NCBI GenBank assembly: GCA_964408185.1
Contig: CAYOYK010000030.1
Location: forward strand, 1 to 27,652
Direction: 5' to 3'
DNA length: 27,652 bases
Origin: CAYOYK01 sp964408185
Lineage (GTDB): Bacteria > Bacillota > Clostridia > Christensenellales > Aristaeellaceae
In this document: positions 1 to 7,757 of the stretch, piece after piece
How positions within the stretch are numbered: position 1 is the first letter of the stretch
Layout: each line of letters opens with the position of its first letter
Made by a program: the position numbers and the translations under genes
Notes under the pieces: model-generated
Databases searched by the model: none
What the model was told of the DNA's origin: nothing
The model's input: only the letters and a program-made list of their open reading frames with translations

Positions 1-43
1 GCTGGTGCTCACCTTTTTGGAGCCCTTTTGCTCACATTTTTAC

Positions 44-70
44 TTGACAAACACAAACAGGGTTTATGCT
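44..70 (+). promoter_or_regulatory. Possible promoter of the first MATE gene
   Basis: A perfect -35 hexamer TTGACA lies at 44-49. A -10-like TATGCT follows at 65-70, but the spacing is only 15 nt. Other -10-like AT-rich hexamers at 70-77 are spaced too far. This is a plausible sigma-A promoter for the gene starting at about 120; the exact -10 is uncertain. Confidence 0.4.
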
Positions 71-119
71 TTATTCTAATTGGCTCGACGGAATGGGTCA
101 ATAGAAAGAGGTGTTTTTT

Positions 120-1502
120 TTGAACGAAACGCTCGCCCGTGCCAATCCGCTTGGAACGGAGCGGATTGGCAAACTGATGGTCCGCTTTGCGATACCGAGC
201 ATTATTTCCCTTGTTGTAAATTCACTCTACAACATCGTCGATCAAGTTTTCATCGGTCAGAGCATCGGCTATTTGGGCAACGCCGCAACGAACGTCATTC
301 TGCCGCTTACTGTCCTTTTGATGTCGATTGGGCTTTTGTTTGGGGATGGCGCCGCGGCCTTCATGAGCCTGAATCTGGGAAAGGGCAAGCCCGATGTGGC
401 GGCGCGTGGCGTGGGGAACGCCATTACGCTGATCATTGGAGCAGGCGTCATTCTTTGGGCGCTATGTGAGATTTTTCTGCTGCCGCTTTGCCGCCTGTTT
501 GGCGCGACAGAGGGAAACCTGCCGTACGCGTTGGATTACGGACGCATCATCGTGATGGGCTTTCCCTTCTCGATCATCAGCACATCCTTTTCCGCCTTCA
601 TACGGGCTGACGGCAGACCGAACGCCAGCATGGTTGGCTTGCTGATTGGCTGCACAACCAATCTGATTCTTGACCCCATATTCATTTTCGTTCTTGGATG
701 GGGCGTAAAAGGCGCTGCGTGGGCCACCCTTATTGGGCAGCTTTTCAACGCCGCTTTTTGCGTATTCTGTATGTTTTCCTTTCAGACAATCCAGCTCAAG
801 AAGCAGTATTTCCTGCCGAAAGCAAAGGTTTACACGAAAATTCTCTCCCTTGGAGCCTCCAGCTTTATCACGCAAATCGCTTCCGTGCTTGTGATTGCGG
901 TGCTGAATAACCTTGTTGTGAAATATGGGGCGCTTTCCAAATACGGCGCGGATATTCCGCTGGCGGTATTTGGCATCGTGATGAAGGTCAGCCAGCTGAT
1001 TACAAGCATCGTTTTGGGGCTTGCGGCAGGCATTCAGCCGATCTATGGCTATAACTACGGCGCCGGAAAATATACAAGAGTGAAAAAAACCTATCAGACG
1101 GCGCTTGCCGCGGGCACGCTGATCATGGTTGTGGCGCTGATCGTTTTTCAAGTATTTCCCACGCAGATCATCAACATTTTCGGGCAGGAATCCGACCTGT
1201 ACGTTGAGTTTGCGGTGAAATGCTTCCGCATTTATCTTTTGGCCTGTTTTCTCGTTCCGTCCGCCGGCGTAACCGGCATCTTTTTTCAAGCGATCGGAAA
1301 AGCGGCCACGGCCGCGCTGCTGTCACTTTCCCGACAGGTGCTTTTCTTGGTGCCCGCAATGCTTGTGCTGGGGCATTTGAAAGGAATCGAAGGTCTCCTG
1401 TGGGCGGGGCCGTTTTCAGACACGCTCTCCGGTGTGATCTCACTGATTGTAATCAGCGCATGCTGGAAAAAGATTTTTCATAAAGAAGAAATACAATTGT
1501 GA
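120..1502 (+). CDS. MATE family efflux transporter (pump 1)
   Basis: Multidrug and toxin extrusion (MATE) family membrane protein of about 460 residues, the usual length for this family of 12-helix cation-coupled antiporters that export drugs or metabolites. The N-terminus has the family signature: an NPLG box, then a first helix containing VRFAIPSIISLVVNSLYNIVDQVFIG, in which the NxxYNIVDxxFIG motif is typical of MepA-like MATE proteins. Repeated hydrophobic segments run to the C-terminus. The frame is open from a GTG at 111, but AAAGAGG at 105-111 sits 8 nt before TTG at 120, and translation from there gives the typical start (MNETLARANPLG), so TTG 120 is preferred. It appears monocistronic, with a hairpin about 140 nt downstream. 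The substrate cannot be told from sequence. Confidence 0.9.
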   Translation: MNETLARANPLGTERIGKLMVRFAIPSIISLVVNSLYNIVDQVFIGQSIGYLGNAATNVILPLTVLLMSIGLLFGDGAAAFMSLNLGKGKPDVAARGVGNAITLIIGAGVILWALCEIFLLPLCRLFGATEGNLPYALDYGRIIVMGFPFSIISTSFSAFIRADGRPNASMVGLLIGCTTNLILDPIFIFVLGWGVKGAAWATLIGQLFNAAFCVFCMFSFQTIQLKKQYFLPKAKVYTKILSLGASSFITQIASVLVIAVLNNLVVKYGALSKYGADIPLAVFGIVMKVSQLITSIVLGLAAGIQPIYGYNYGAGKYTRVKKTYQTALAAGTLIMVVALIVFQVFPTQIINIFGQESDLYVEFAVKCFRIYLLACFLVPSAGVTGIFFQAIGKAATAALLSLSRQVLFLVPAMLVLGHLKGIEGLLWAGPFSDTLSGVISLIVISACWKKIFHKEEIQL

Positions 1503-1644
1503 GCAAGCAAGCCATCGCTTCCAAAAGCCGTCCGTGCGCAACCAGCGTCGGCGCGGCGTGGCGATTGATTGACGGTACCTGCGGAATCGCCTTGTTCCAA
1601 AAGCAGGTCATCCGGTAAGCGCATCACCCGAATCAAACAGCAAG

Positions 1645-1686
1645 CGCCCCGATCTTCATGCACAGGCATAAGATTCGGGGCGTTTT
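1645..1686 (+). terminator. Hairpin terminator between convergent genes
   Basis: CGCCCCGATCTT at 1645-1656 pairs with AAGATTCGGGGCG at 1670-1682, with a single bulged base. CGTTTTGTT follows on the + strand. It lies between the + strand MATE gene and the convergent - strand glycosidase gene. It best fits a terminator for the MATE transcript and could act on both strands. Confidence 0.6.
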
Positions 1687-1697
1687 GTTGCTTGGGC

Positions 1698-2591
1698 TTA
1701 TGGCGTCCCTGTCCAAGCCGCGTCCTTCACGCCAATCAACCCGTTTACACTACGCACCTTGGGCGTGTGTCCCTTGTAGGAGCCGGTAATGTTGATCTGT
1801 CTCCCCAAAAAGAGCAGCGCGGCAGTTTGCCCGCCATCCATGTTGATAGCGTCCGTTACGCCAAGCTCAAGCATTCGTTCCGCGATGCGTTGCAATCCGC
1901 AGCCAACGCTGCTTTGCTGCCGCCCGTCCACCACGATGGCGACGTAATGATTGGGCGCGATGCAGCCAATCGTTGCGCGCGGCTCCAGATGGGTATAGTA
2001 TTTCTGCAATCGGTCGTCGATCACGCCATCCCTGATGAGCAGCGGCCCAAAGCTGAATACATCCGTCGCGCCCATGGCCAGATACTCCGCGCCCGTATGC
2101 TCGCGCACGCGATAGACCTCCATGCCGCCATCGGGATACAGCGCCATCGTGTCCAGCGTCGGGAAAGGGCGGCCGTTGCCCTGATAGACCGAATCGTAAA
2201 GCAGCGTACCGTCCCGGATGATCACCCCAACTTTTTTCTTGCTTTTCCCGGTGCGGGCGGCAAAATAGTCGTCCGTCATCGCAAAGACAAGCTGCTGCTC
2301 GGCCGCGAGGGTCGCCGGCTTTTTCAAATGCCGCTGGGACTGCTTCTCCGCGCTCAAATATCCACGCAGCGGGGAAGCCTGCGATGTGATCACATCCGCC
2401 TCATACCAGACCAACGGATCGTCAAATGTGCAGCGCTTGATCTCTACGCGCAAGGATTGGGTCTCATACAGCCAATAGCCCTTTTCATCGTCGCACATGA
2501 TGGCTGCGGCAGCCCCTTCTGCGAAGCCCGCGTTCGAGAGCCGCGTTGCGATGAGCAGCAGGGCAACCGCGCAATACAGTGCTTTTTTCAT
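1698..2591 (-). CDS. Exported phosphodiester glycosidase (NAGPA-domain) protein
   Basis: About 297 residues starting at ATG 2591, where GGAGGG lies about 5 nt upstream. The frame stays open to 2726, but that extension has no ribosome binding site and no hydrophobic character. The N-terminus (MKKALYCAVALLLIA) is a signal peptide, with no lipobox cysteine at the expected place. The rest matches the phosphodiester glycosidase family related to the mammalian uncovering enzyme (NAGPA), also annotated as an exopolysaccharide biosynthesis protein. Visible motifs are IVVDGRQ at residues 219-225, the hallmark INMDGGQT at 249-256 and a C-terminal RSVNGLIGV. Proteins with this domain hydrolyse sugar phosphodiester or related bonds at the cell surface; the substrate here is unknown. 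The lipoprotein gene upstream on the same strand may be co-transcribed (gap about 130 nt). Confidence 0.85.
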   Translation of the reverse strand: MKKALYCAVALLLIATRLSNAGFAEGAAAAIMCDDEKGYWLYETQSLRVEIKRCTFDDPLVWYEADVITSQASPLRGYLSAEKQSQRHLKKPATLAAEQQLVFAMTDDYFAARTGKSKKKVGVIIRDGTLLYDSVYQGNGRPFPTLDTMALYPDGGMEVYRVREHTGAEYLAMGATDVFSFGPLLIRDGVIDDRLQKYYTHLEPRATIGCIAPNHYVAIVVDGRQQSSVGCGLQRIAERMLELGVTDAINMDGGQTAALLFLGRQINITGSYKGHTPKVRSVNGLIGVKDAAWTGTP

Positions 2592-2722
2592 GCTTTCCCT
2601 CCAAGCAACCGCGCCCCGTTGAAAAAAGCCCTCCGCACCCAAGGGCGGGCACGAAGGGCCGAGCGAGGGCGGCCATCCCTTCTCACGGAATGCGACGCCG
2701 TTCCTTGCCCTATGCATGAGAA

Positions 2723-3334
2723 TCACTTGGCTTCGTTCTGCCCCTGTGAGGCGGGCGCGCCGGCTTGCGCATCCGTACCGGCCGCGCCGGAGGCCGCTCC
2801 GTTCTCGCCTTGGTTTTCACCGTCCTGTGCGGTTTCGCTCCGGCGGTCGCCGTCCTGCTCGGAATCAGAGCCGCTGTTTTCGTCGCCGCCATCCTTGCCG
2901 TCCTTCTTGGACTTGCCGTCCTCTCCCTTGCCGTCCTTCCCGCCTTCCTCGTCGGTTTGCGCGTCCAGCCAAAGGTTGACCGTGGTCATCTCGCCGGTTT
3001 CCGCGTTCACAAGGCGGCAATGGGCGTCGCCCAGCGTGTCGGTGGCAACGACGGTGTACATCGGAATGCCATTTTCCTCGTTCAGCTCGACGACCTCCAC
3101 CGTCCAATCAGCGTCCGCGTGCAGCTGATCCTTCACGAGTTGAATGGCCTGCTCCGTTGTGACGAGAATGTGCAAGGGCGTATTTCCTTGATCGTCATAT
3201 TGCACATCCGCTCCCGCGGCGCTGTCTGCGGCAGCCGTCGTATCTTGCGCGCAGGCCGTTGCCATCAGCATCAGAAGCAGTGCCAGCATCGCGGCAAACC
3301 GTAAGGATATTTCCCTGAGCGCTTGGTATTTCAT
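2723..3334 (-). CDS. Putative lipoprotein with PepSY-like domain and low-complexity tail
   Basis: 203 residues; ATG 3334 is preceded by AAAGGAG at a good distance. Residues 1-28 form a lipoprotein signal peptide with a hydrophobic core and a lipobox ending at Cys28 (ATAC). Residues 60-120 (AIQLVKDQL..., a beta-rich stretch ending ETGEMTTVNLWLD) resemble a PepSY domain, a small secreted domain often tied to protease inhibition or surface sensing. From about residue 125 the protein is a charged, disordered tail rich in Gly, Asp, Glu, Lys and Ser (repeated KDGK, EDGK, QDGE). The likely location is the outer face of the membrane. The function is not known; the PepSY assignment is by pattern only. 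Confidence 0.7.
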   Translation of the reverse strand: MKYQALREISLRFAAMLALLLMLMATACAQDTTAAADSAAGADVQYDDQGNTPLHILVTTEQAIQLVKDQLHADADWTVEVVELNEENGIPMYTVVATDTLGDAHCRLVNAETGEMTTVNLWLDAQTDEEGGKDGKGEDGKSKKDGKDGGDENSGSDSEQDGDRRSETAQDGENQGENGAASGAAGTDAQAGAPASQGQNEAK

Positions 3335-3732
3335 ACAAATTCACTCCTTTTGATGATCTGTCCCTCTTTTGAGGACGGGGTAAGCATAACAGCGGCAGAT
3401 GAAAGCAGCATGAAAGAAAAAAAGAAAGCGACTCATTCCGAAAGCCGCGCATTCTTACGATTCCGCTTTTCATGAAGGACAGTCGCCGTGGAGCCTTTGA
3501 ACAGGCAGCAAAAAAGGGGACGGATAACAGGAGCGCGGAGGAAAACGCGCAAGCGGCAGCGCCATCAAGTCGGCTGATTGCGCGCGCCGCTCCTCCGCCG
3601 CAGCAGGCCGGAGCCGCGCAATCAGCCCGCGATCCGGAGGTCGCCTCCCCGCAGCGCGGCCGACCGACGCGCCCAAAATCAGAAAATCGATCCCGCGGCT
3701 TGTCCGAGGACTCGCCACGAGACCGTTTGCCG
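3335..3732. other. Gene-free interval with a long perfect inverted repeat
   Basis: About 400 bases lie between the start of the lipoprotein gene and the end of the lacI-type gene, both on the - strand. The interval should contain the lipoprotein gene's promoter, but no convincing -35/-10 pair was found. It holds the inverted repeat listed separately at 3572-3627. The open + strand frame running from here to 4806 is a shadow of the regulator gene. Confidence 0.6.
3572..3627 (-). terminator. Long hairpin downstream of the lacI-type gene
   Basis: GGCTGATTGCGC (3572-3583) and GCGCAATCAGCC (3616-3627) are a perfect 12-bp inverted repeat. The 32-nt GC-rich interior can extend pairing (GGAGC/GCTCC). 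It sits about 105 nt downstream of the last gene of the sugar operon. No T-run follows on either strand, so it is either a non-canonical terminator or a 3'-end stability element. Confidence 0.45.
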
Positions 3733-4764
3733 TTATTCGGCGGGCACGTCGAGCACGCGAACCGAGCCGCGCTCGACCAGCTCCACGCTCAGCTCCAGCT
3801 TGATGACGCACGCGCCCATCTCGCCCGTCAGCGACAGCAGCGCGCGCACGGCGGCGACGCCGAGCTCCCGACGATAAACGCGGATGGTGCTCAGCGGCGG
3901 ATTGCAGGCCAGACAGATCGCCGTGTCGTCCATGCCGATCAGCGAAACGTCCTCCGGCACGCGATAACCGGCCTCGGTCAGCGCGCGCAGGCAGCCGACC
4001 GCCATGATATCGTTGCCCGCAAAGAACGCCGTGGGCATCGCGCGCCCCTCCGTCAGCAGGCGTTTCATGTCCTCGTAAGCGCCCTCCATCGTCGGCAACA
4101 CCTGCCAGACGGAATCCGGCGGCACGTCGAGGCCGTGCTCCTGCATTGCGGCTTCGTAGCCCTTGCGGCGATAGCGCGTGTTGCTAAAAACAAAGCTGCT
4201 GGTGATGTGGCCGATGCGTCGGTGCCCGGCGGCGTACAGCGCGTTGGTCGCCAGATAGCCGGCCTCGTAGTTGTTCATCACAACGGAATGCACCCGCTCG
4301 TGCCGGAACAGGTTGTCCACCACCACCAGCGGCGATGCGCACGCCGAGAACAGCTTGAGCTGCTCCGCGTTCATCTCGGTGCCCAGCAGCAGGATACCGG
4401 CGCATTCCTCCGCGCAGATCTCCCGAACCGTCTGGCGATAGCTTTCGTCGGTGCGCTCGTTGATGTGGCTGACCATCAGCTCCAATCCGGCGGCGCGGCA
4501 CTCGCGCTGGATGCTCTCGATCATCTCGCCGAAGAACTGCGTGTCCATCACCACCAGACCATGCGTCTTGTAGACGACCAGCCGGATATGGCGGCGCTCG
4601 CTCTCCGCGTGCGTTTTGGGCAGCTCGTAGCCCATCTCGACGGCGATTCGCCGAATCCGCCGGGTCACGGTTTGGCTGACGCCCGGCTTCCCGTTCAACG
4701 CGTTGCTGACCGTCGCGGGCGAAACCTGCGCCTTCGCGGCCACATCTCTCACACGAATCTTCAT
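3733..4764 (-). CDS. LacI family transcriptional regulator
   Basis: About 343 residues from ATG 4764, which has GAGGAG 8 nt upstream. The seven-codon extension to 4785 is less likely because the DNA-binding domain starts directly at MKIRVRDVAAKAQVSPATVS. Residues 1-50 are the LacI helix-turn-helix and hinge helix (SPATVSNALNGKPGVS, then RIRRIAVEMGYELP). The remainder is the periplasmic-binding-protein-like sugar sensor, including AFFAGNDIMAVGCLRAL and SLIGMDDTAIC. It is the last gene of the transketolase/kinase/isomerase operon but also has its own promoter with an adjoining palindrome. It most likely represses the operon until the sugar or an intermediate binds. The effector is unknown. Confidence 0.93.
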   Translation of the reverse strand: MKIRVRDVAAKAQVSPATVSNALNGKPGVSQTVTRRIRRIAVEMGYELPKTHAESERRHIRLVVYKTHGLVVMDTQFFGEMIESIQRECRAAGLELMVSHINERTDESYRQTVREICAEECAGILLLGTEMNAEQLKLFSACASPLVVVDNLFRHERVHSVVMNNYEAGYLATNALYAAGHRRIGHITSSFVFSNTRYRRKGYEAAMQEHGLDVPPDSVWQVLPTMEGAYEDMKRLLTEGRAMPTAFFAGNDIMAVGCLRALTEAGYRVPEDVSLIGMDDTAICLACNPPLSTIRVYRRELGVAAVRALLSLTGEMGACVIKLELSVELVERGSVRVLDVPAE

Positions 4765-4805
4765 CCGCCACACTCCTCGGCGCAAAATTCTATCCGTGAT
4801 TCTTG

Positions 4806-4834
4806 ATTATACCAGCTATCAAGTCCAATCGCAA
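4806..4834 (-). promoter_or_regulatory. Promoter of the lacI-type gene
   Basis: Read on the - strand: TTGCGA (4834-4829), 17 nt, TATAAT (4811-4806). The start codon at 4764 is about 35 nt downstream of the expected transcription start. The promoter lies within the 109-nt gap after the isomerase gene, so the regulator can be expressed independently of the operon. Confidence 0.7.
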
Positions 4835-4836
4835 AC

Positions 4837-4854
4837 AATGTTCAGCAAAACATT
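4837..4854. promoter_or_regulatory. Palindrome next to the lacI promoter, possible operator
   Basis: AATGTT-N6-AACATT is a perfect 6-bp-arm palindrome located immediately upstream of the -35 box of the lacI-type gene. Its size and place suit a LacI-family operator used for autoregulation. No clear copy was found at the main operon promoter near 9.55 kb, which weakens the assignment. Confidence 0.4.
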
Positions 4855-4873
4855 CACAGCGGTTCCCAAAAGA

Positions 4874-6277
4874 TCAGCTGTGACGGTACACGTCCCAGCC
4901 CATGTAGTTGCCCAGCGCTTCCTCCAGCACGTCTGCGCAGGCGGCCTGCGTCAGGGCGACGTGATGCTCGTAGCCGTTGCGCGTGAGATGGCGCATCAGG
5001 CCGTTTAGATCGGCAACCTCGCAGACCGCGACGCCGCCGAACGTGGGCAGCGGATCGTCGGTGAACCTGCCCTCGCCGAGGTAACACTTGATCCTGCCGC
5101 TGCGGTCGTCCGTGGACACCTTGAGGTAGGTCATCGCCGAGGGCCGCACGCGTCCCTTCAGCGCGCCGAAGCTCACGTCCGCGCCCAGCGTGGTGGCCAG
5201 AATATCGAGGTTGGCGATCTCCGGCTCGCTCTCGAAGGCGCAGGCGGGATAGTTGCTGCAATGGACGTTGATGCACTTGTCCGGCTCGTCGCGGTAGTTG
5301 TTGTTCCAGTCCTGATAGATCGGCGCGACGCCGGACGCGCGAAGCAGCGCGAGCATGCTCACGGCGCCCATCACGTCAGTCTCGCAGGCGGACGGCAGGC
5401 CCTTGGCGCTCATCATGCTCATCGCAAGGCACATCGCGCAGCCGTAGTTGGCCTCAACGCTGTCCCAGCACTGGATGGCGCTCGCGTCGCAATGGTGCTC
5501 GCTCATCCAGCTTTCCAGCGCAATGCACAGCTTCGCCTGCCTGCGCACCTTTTCGTCGCTGATTCCCTCGGCGATGCGGCCGTAGGCGCGAATTTCGGCG
5601 ATCTTCGCCGTGATTTGCGCCTCGTCGTTCAGCGCGGCGATGTCGGCCATGATCTCGCTGAAATCCTCGGTCTCCACGGTGATGCCGGACTGTTGCAGCA
5701 GCTTTTCGGAATAGCGCACGGTGCGGAAGGGCATCACACGCGCGCCAATCTGCGCGACGCGCGCGCCGCGCAGCGTTTTGACGACCGCGCAGACCTTCGC
5801 AAAGCGCTCCACGTCGGCGTGAAACTCCTCGCCGTCCACCGCGCAGGTATGGCGCGCGGTGAGCGTGTACCGGATGCCATACTGGTAGAGATTGTTGCAC
5901 AGGCTCAGCTTGCCGCAAAACGCGTCGCGGCGGTTTTCCAGCTGCAAGCAATCGAAATCGTCGTCGCACGCCTGAATCAGAATCGGGCAGCTCAGCCCGC
6001 TCCAGCGGAGCGCGTCCGCAACGCCGGTTTCCTCGCCGAAGTTCGGCAGGCAGACGATCACGCCGTCCAGCACGTCGGCGTGCCGCTTGAACAGCGCGGC
6101 GCACTTCTTCGCCTCGTCAAATGTCATGGTTTCGCCCATATTCGTCTCGTCCGTGGAAAGGATGACCGCGCGGTGTCCCCAGCGCTCCAGCGATGAAAGC
6201 AGCTTTTCGCGCGCCTCCAGCACCAAATGATCCGGAAAAAAGCTGCGGTTGCTAATCAATACTCCAAATGTTGACAT
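4874..6277 (-). CDS. L-fucose/L-arabinose isomerase family protein (isomerase 1)
   Basis: 467 residues; ATG 6277 has AAGGAGG 7 nt upstream and lies 13 nt after the kinase stop. It belongs to the fucose/arabinose isomerase superfamily (COG2407-like), cytoplasmic metal-dependent aldose-ketose isomerases. The C-terminal half carries candidate metal and catalytic residues in family order: Glu299 (ACETDVMGA), Asp323 (YQDWNNN), His339 (NVHCSNYP) and the late His438-His439 pair (GYEHHVAL). The N-terminal half is the Rossmann-like substrate domain (DGVIVCLPNFGEE). In context, directly after a sugar kinase and a split transketolase, it probably converts an aldose to the ketose that the kinase phosphorylates. 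The actual sugar cannot be read from sequence. It is clearly different from the second isomerase at 11.9-13.4 kb. Confidence 0.85.
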   Translation of the reverse strand: MSTFGVLISNRSFFPDHLVLEAREKLLSSLERWGHRAVILSTDETNMGETMTFDEAKKCAALFKRHADVLDGVIVCLPNFGEETGVADALRWSGLSCPILIQACDDDFDCLQLENRRDAFCGKLSLCNNLYQYGIRYTLTARHTCAVDGEEFHADVERFAKVCAVVKTLRGARVAQIGARVMPFRTVRYSEKLLQQSGITVETEDFSEIMADIAALNDEAQITAKIAEIRAYGRIAEGISDEKVRRQAKLCIALESWMSEHHCDASAIQCWDSVEANYGCAMCLAMSMMSAKGLPSACETDVMGAVSMLALLRASGVAPIYQDWNNNYRDEPDKCINVHCSNYPACAFESEPEIANLDILATTLGADVSFGALKGRVRPSAMTYLKVSTDDRSGRIKCYLGEGRFTDDPLPTFGGVAVCEVADLNGLMRHLTRNGYEHHVALTQAACADVLEEALGNYMGWDVYRHS

Positions 6278-6290
6278 TTCCGTTCCTCCT

Positions 6291-7757
6291 TTAGCGTTTC
6301 AGGCAGCGTTGCACCGCGTCCTGCCAGCCCCGCAGCGCCGTCGTCCGTTCGGATTCCGAGAGGCGCGGCATGTAGCTCGCGCCCTTGCGCGACCGCGCGG
6401 GGATCGCCTCCAGCGAGGGATACACGCCCACGCGAATGCCCGCCAGATACGCCGCGCCCAGCGCGCTCAGCTCGTTTTGCACGGCGCAGCGCACCTCGCA
6501 GCCGATGAGATCCGCCAAGCGCTGCATCAGCAGCGCGTTTCCGGTCGGCCCGCCGTCCGCGTTCAGCTCCGTGAGGCAGCGCCCCGTATCGCGCGCCATC
6601 GCCCGGAGCACGTCCGCGTCCTGATAGGCCATGCTGTCCAGCGCCGCGCGGACGATATGCGCGCGGGTCGTCGCGCGGCTCATGCCGATCAGCGCTGCGC
6701 GCGCCTCGCCGTCAAAATAGGGCGCGCCCAAGCCTGAGAACGCGGGCACCAGATAAACGCCGCCGGTATCGGGCACGCTTGCCGCGATGGTCTCCGCGTC
6801 GGCAATTTGGTCGATCATCCGCGCCTCGTCCCGCAGCCAGCAAAGCGTATCGCCGGAGCAGGTGACGTTGCCCTCCAGCGCATAGCAGACCCTGCCGCCC
6901 TCCGCGAAGGCCACCGACGTGGAAAGCCCGTTGCCGGACAGGATCGGCTCGTCGCCGATGTTCAGCATCACGCTGCTGCCCGTGCCGAACGTCGCCTTTG
7001 CCTTGCCCTGCGTCAGGCAGCCCTGACCGAACAGCGCCGCGTGGCTGTCCCCCAGCACGCCGATGATGGGAATGTCCAGCCCGTCGAGGGCGGTTCGCCC
7101 AAAGTCCGCGTCGCTTGGCACGATTTCCGGCAGGCAGCCGATCGGCATGCCGAACAGCTTGCAAAGCTCCGCGTCCCATTGCAGCGTGCGCAGGCTCATC
7201 CACGCCGTGCGCGAGGCGTTGGTCATATCGGTGCGGAACACGCGCCCGTTTGTAAGGCGATAGATCAGATACGCGTCGATCGTACTGACGCACAGCTCGC
7301 CGTTCTCCGCGCGCCGACGCAGCGCGGGATCATCGCGCAGCACGCACGCCGCCTTCGCCGCCGGATAGTACGGCGACAGCGCAAGCCCCGTGCGACGCCG
7401 AACCAGCTCGGCATGCTCCTGCCTCTGCTTGCAAAAGGCTTCCGCTCGCACGTCCTGCCATACGACGGCGCGGCGCACGGGCTCGCCCGTTTTGCGATCC
7501 CACAGCACGGTCGTTTCGCGCTGGTTGCTGATGGCAAGGGCGGCGATCGCCGACGGCTCGATCCCTTGGCAGACCTCGCTGATTCCGGCGCGCGTGTTGC
7601 GCCAGATCTCCTCCGCGTCATGCTCCGCGTAGCCGGGCTGCGGATAGAACTGCTGATGATTGCGCGATGTCTTGCGCGTGATCTCGCCCTGCTCGTCCAC
7701 CAGAAACACCTTGCTGGCGGAGGTCGATTGGTCGATGGCGACGATGTAGCGCTTCAT
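6291..7757 (-). CDS. FGGY family carbohydrate kinase (glycerol-kinase-like)
   Basis: 488 residues from ATG 7757, which overlaps the preceding transketolase stop as ATGA. The frame is open far upstream, but that part is a shadow of the transketolase gene. Family features are the N-terminal phosphate loop region (IDQSTSASKVFL), ISNQRETTVLWD at 76-87, a DxxLIYRLT segment, and the catalytic Asp237 in GDSHAALFGQ; the C-terminal ATP domain includes FGTGSSVML and LNADGGPTGNALLMQ. It resembles glycerol kinase more than xylulokinase. However, where glycerol kinases have GDQQAALFGQ this protein has GDSH, so the residue after the catalytic Asp is changed, which argues for another substrate. In the operon it probably phosphorylates the ketose made by the isomerase, for cleavage by the transketolase. 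Confidence 0.88.
   Translation of the reverse strand: MKRYIVAIDQSTSASKVFLVDEQGEITRKTSRNHQQFYPQPGYAEHDAEEIWRNTRAGISEVCQGIEPSAIAALAISNQRETTVLWDRKTGEPVRRAVVWQDVRAEAFCKQRQEHAELVRRRTGLALSPYYPAAKAACVLRDDPALRRRAENGELCVSTIDAYLIYRLTNGRVFRTDMTNASRTAWMSLRTLQWDAELCKLFGMPIGCLPEIVPSDADFGRTALDGLDIPIIGVLGDSHAALFGQGCLTQGKAKATFGTGSSVMLNIGDEPILSGNGLSTSVAFAEGGRVCYALEGNVTCSGDTLCWLRDEARMIDQIADAETIAASVPDTGGVYLVPAFSGLGAPYFDGEARAALIGMSRATTRAHIVRAALDSMAYQDADVLRAMARDTGRCLTELNADGGPTGNALLMQRLADLIGCEVRCAVQNELSALGAAYLAGIRVGVYPSLEAIPARSRKGASYMPRLSESERTTALRGWQDAVQRCLKR

Noticed and set aside
1569..3128. Long + strand open frame (519 codons)
   Set aside because: Antisense to the phosphodiester glycosidase and lipoprotein genes; its composition is that of a shadow frame.
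3472..4806. Long + strand open frame (444 codons)
   Set aside because: It is antisense to the LacI regulator, rich in Arg, His and Gln as shadow frames in GC-rich DNA are, and has no ribosome binding site or recognisable domain.
6266..6279. AAATGT-TG-ACATTT palindrome at the start codon of isomerase 1
   Set aside because: It overlaps coding sequence inside the operon with no promoter nearby; most likely chance, although its half-site resembles the palindrome upstream of the lacI-type gene.
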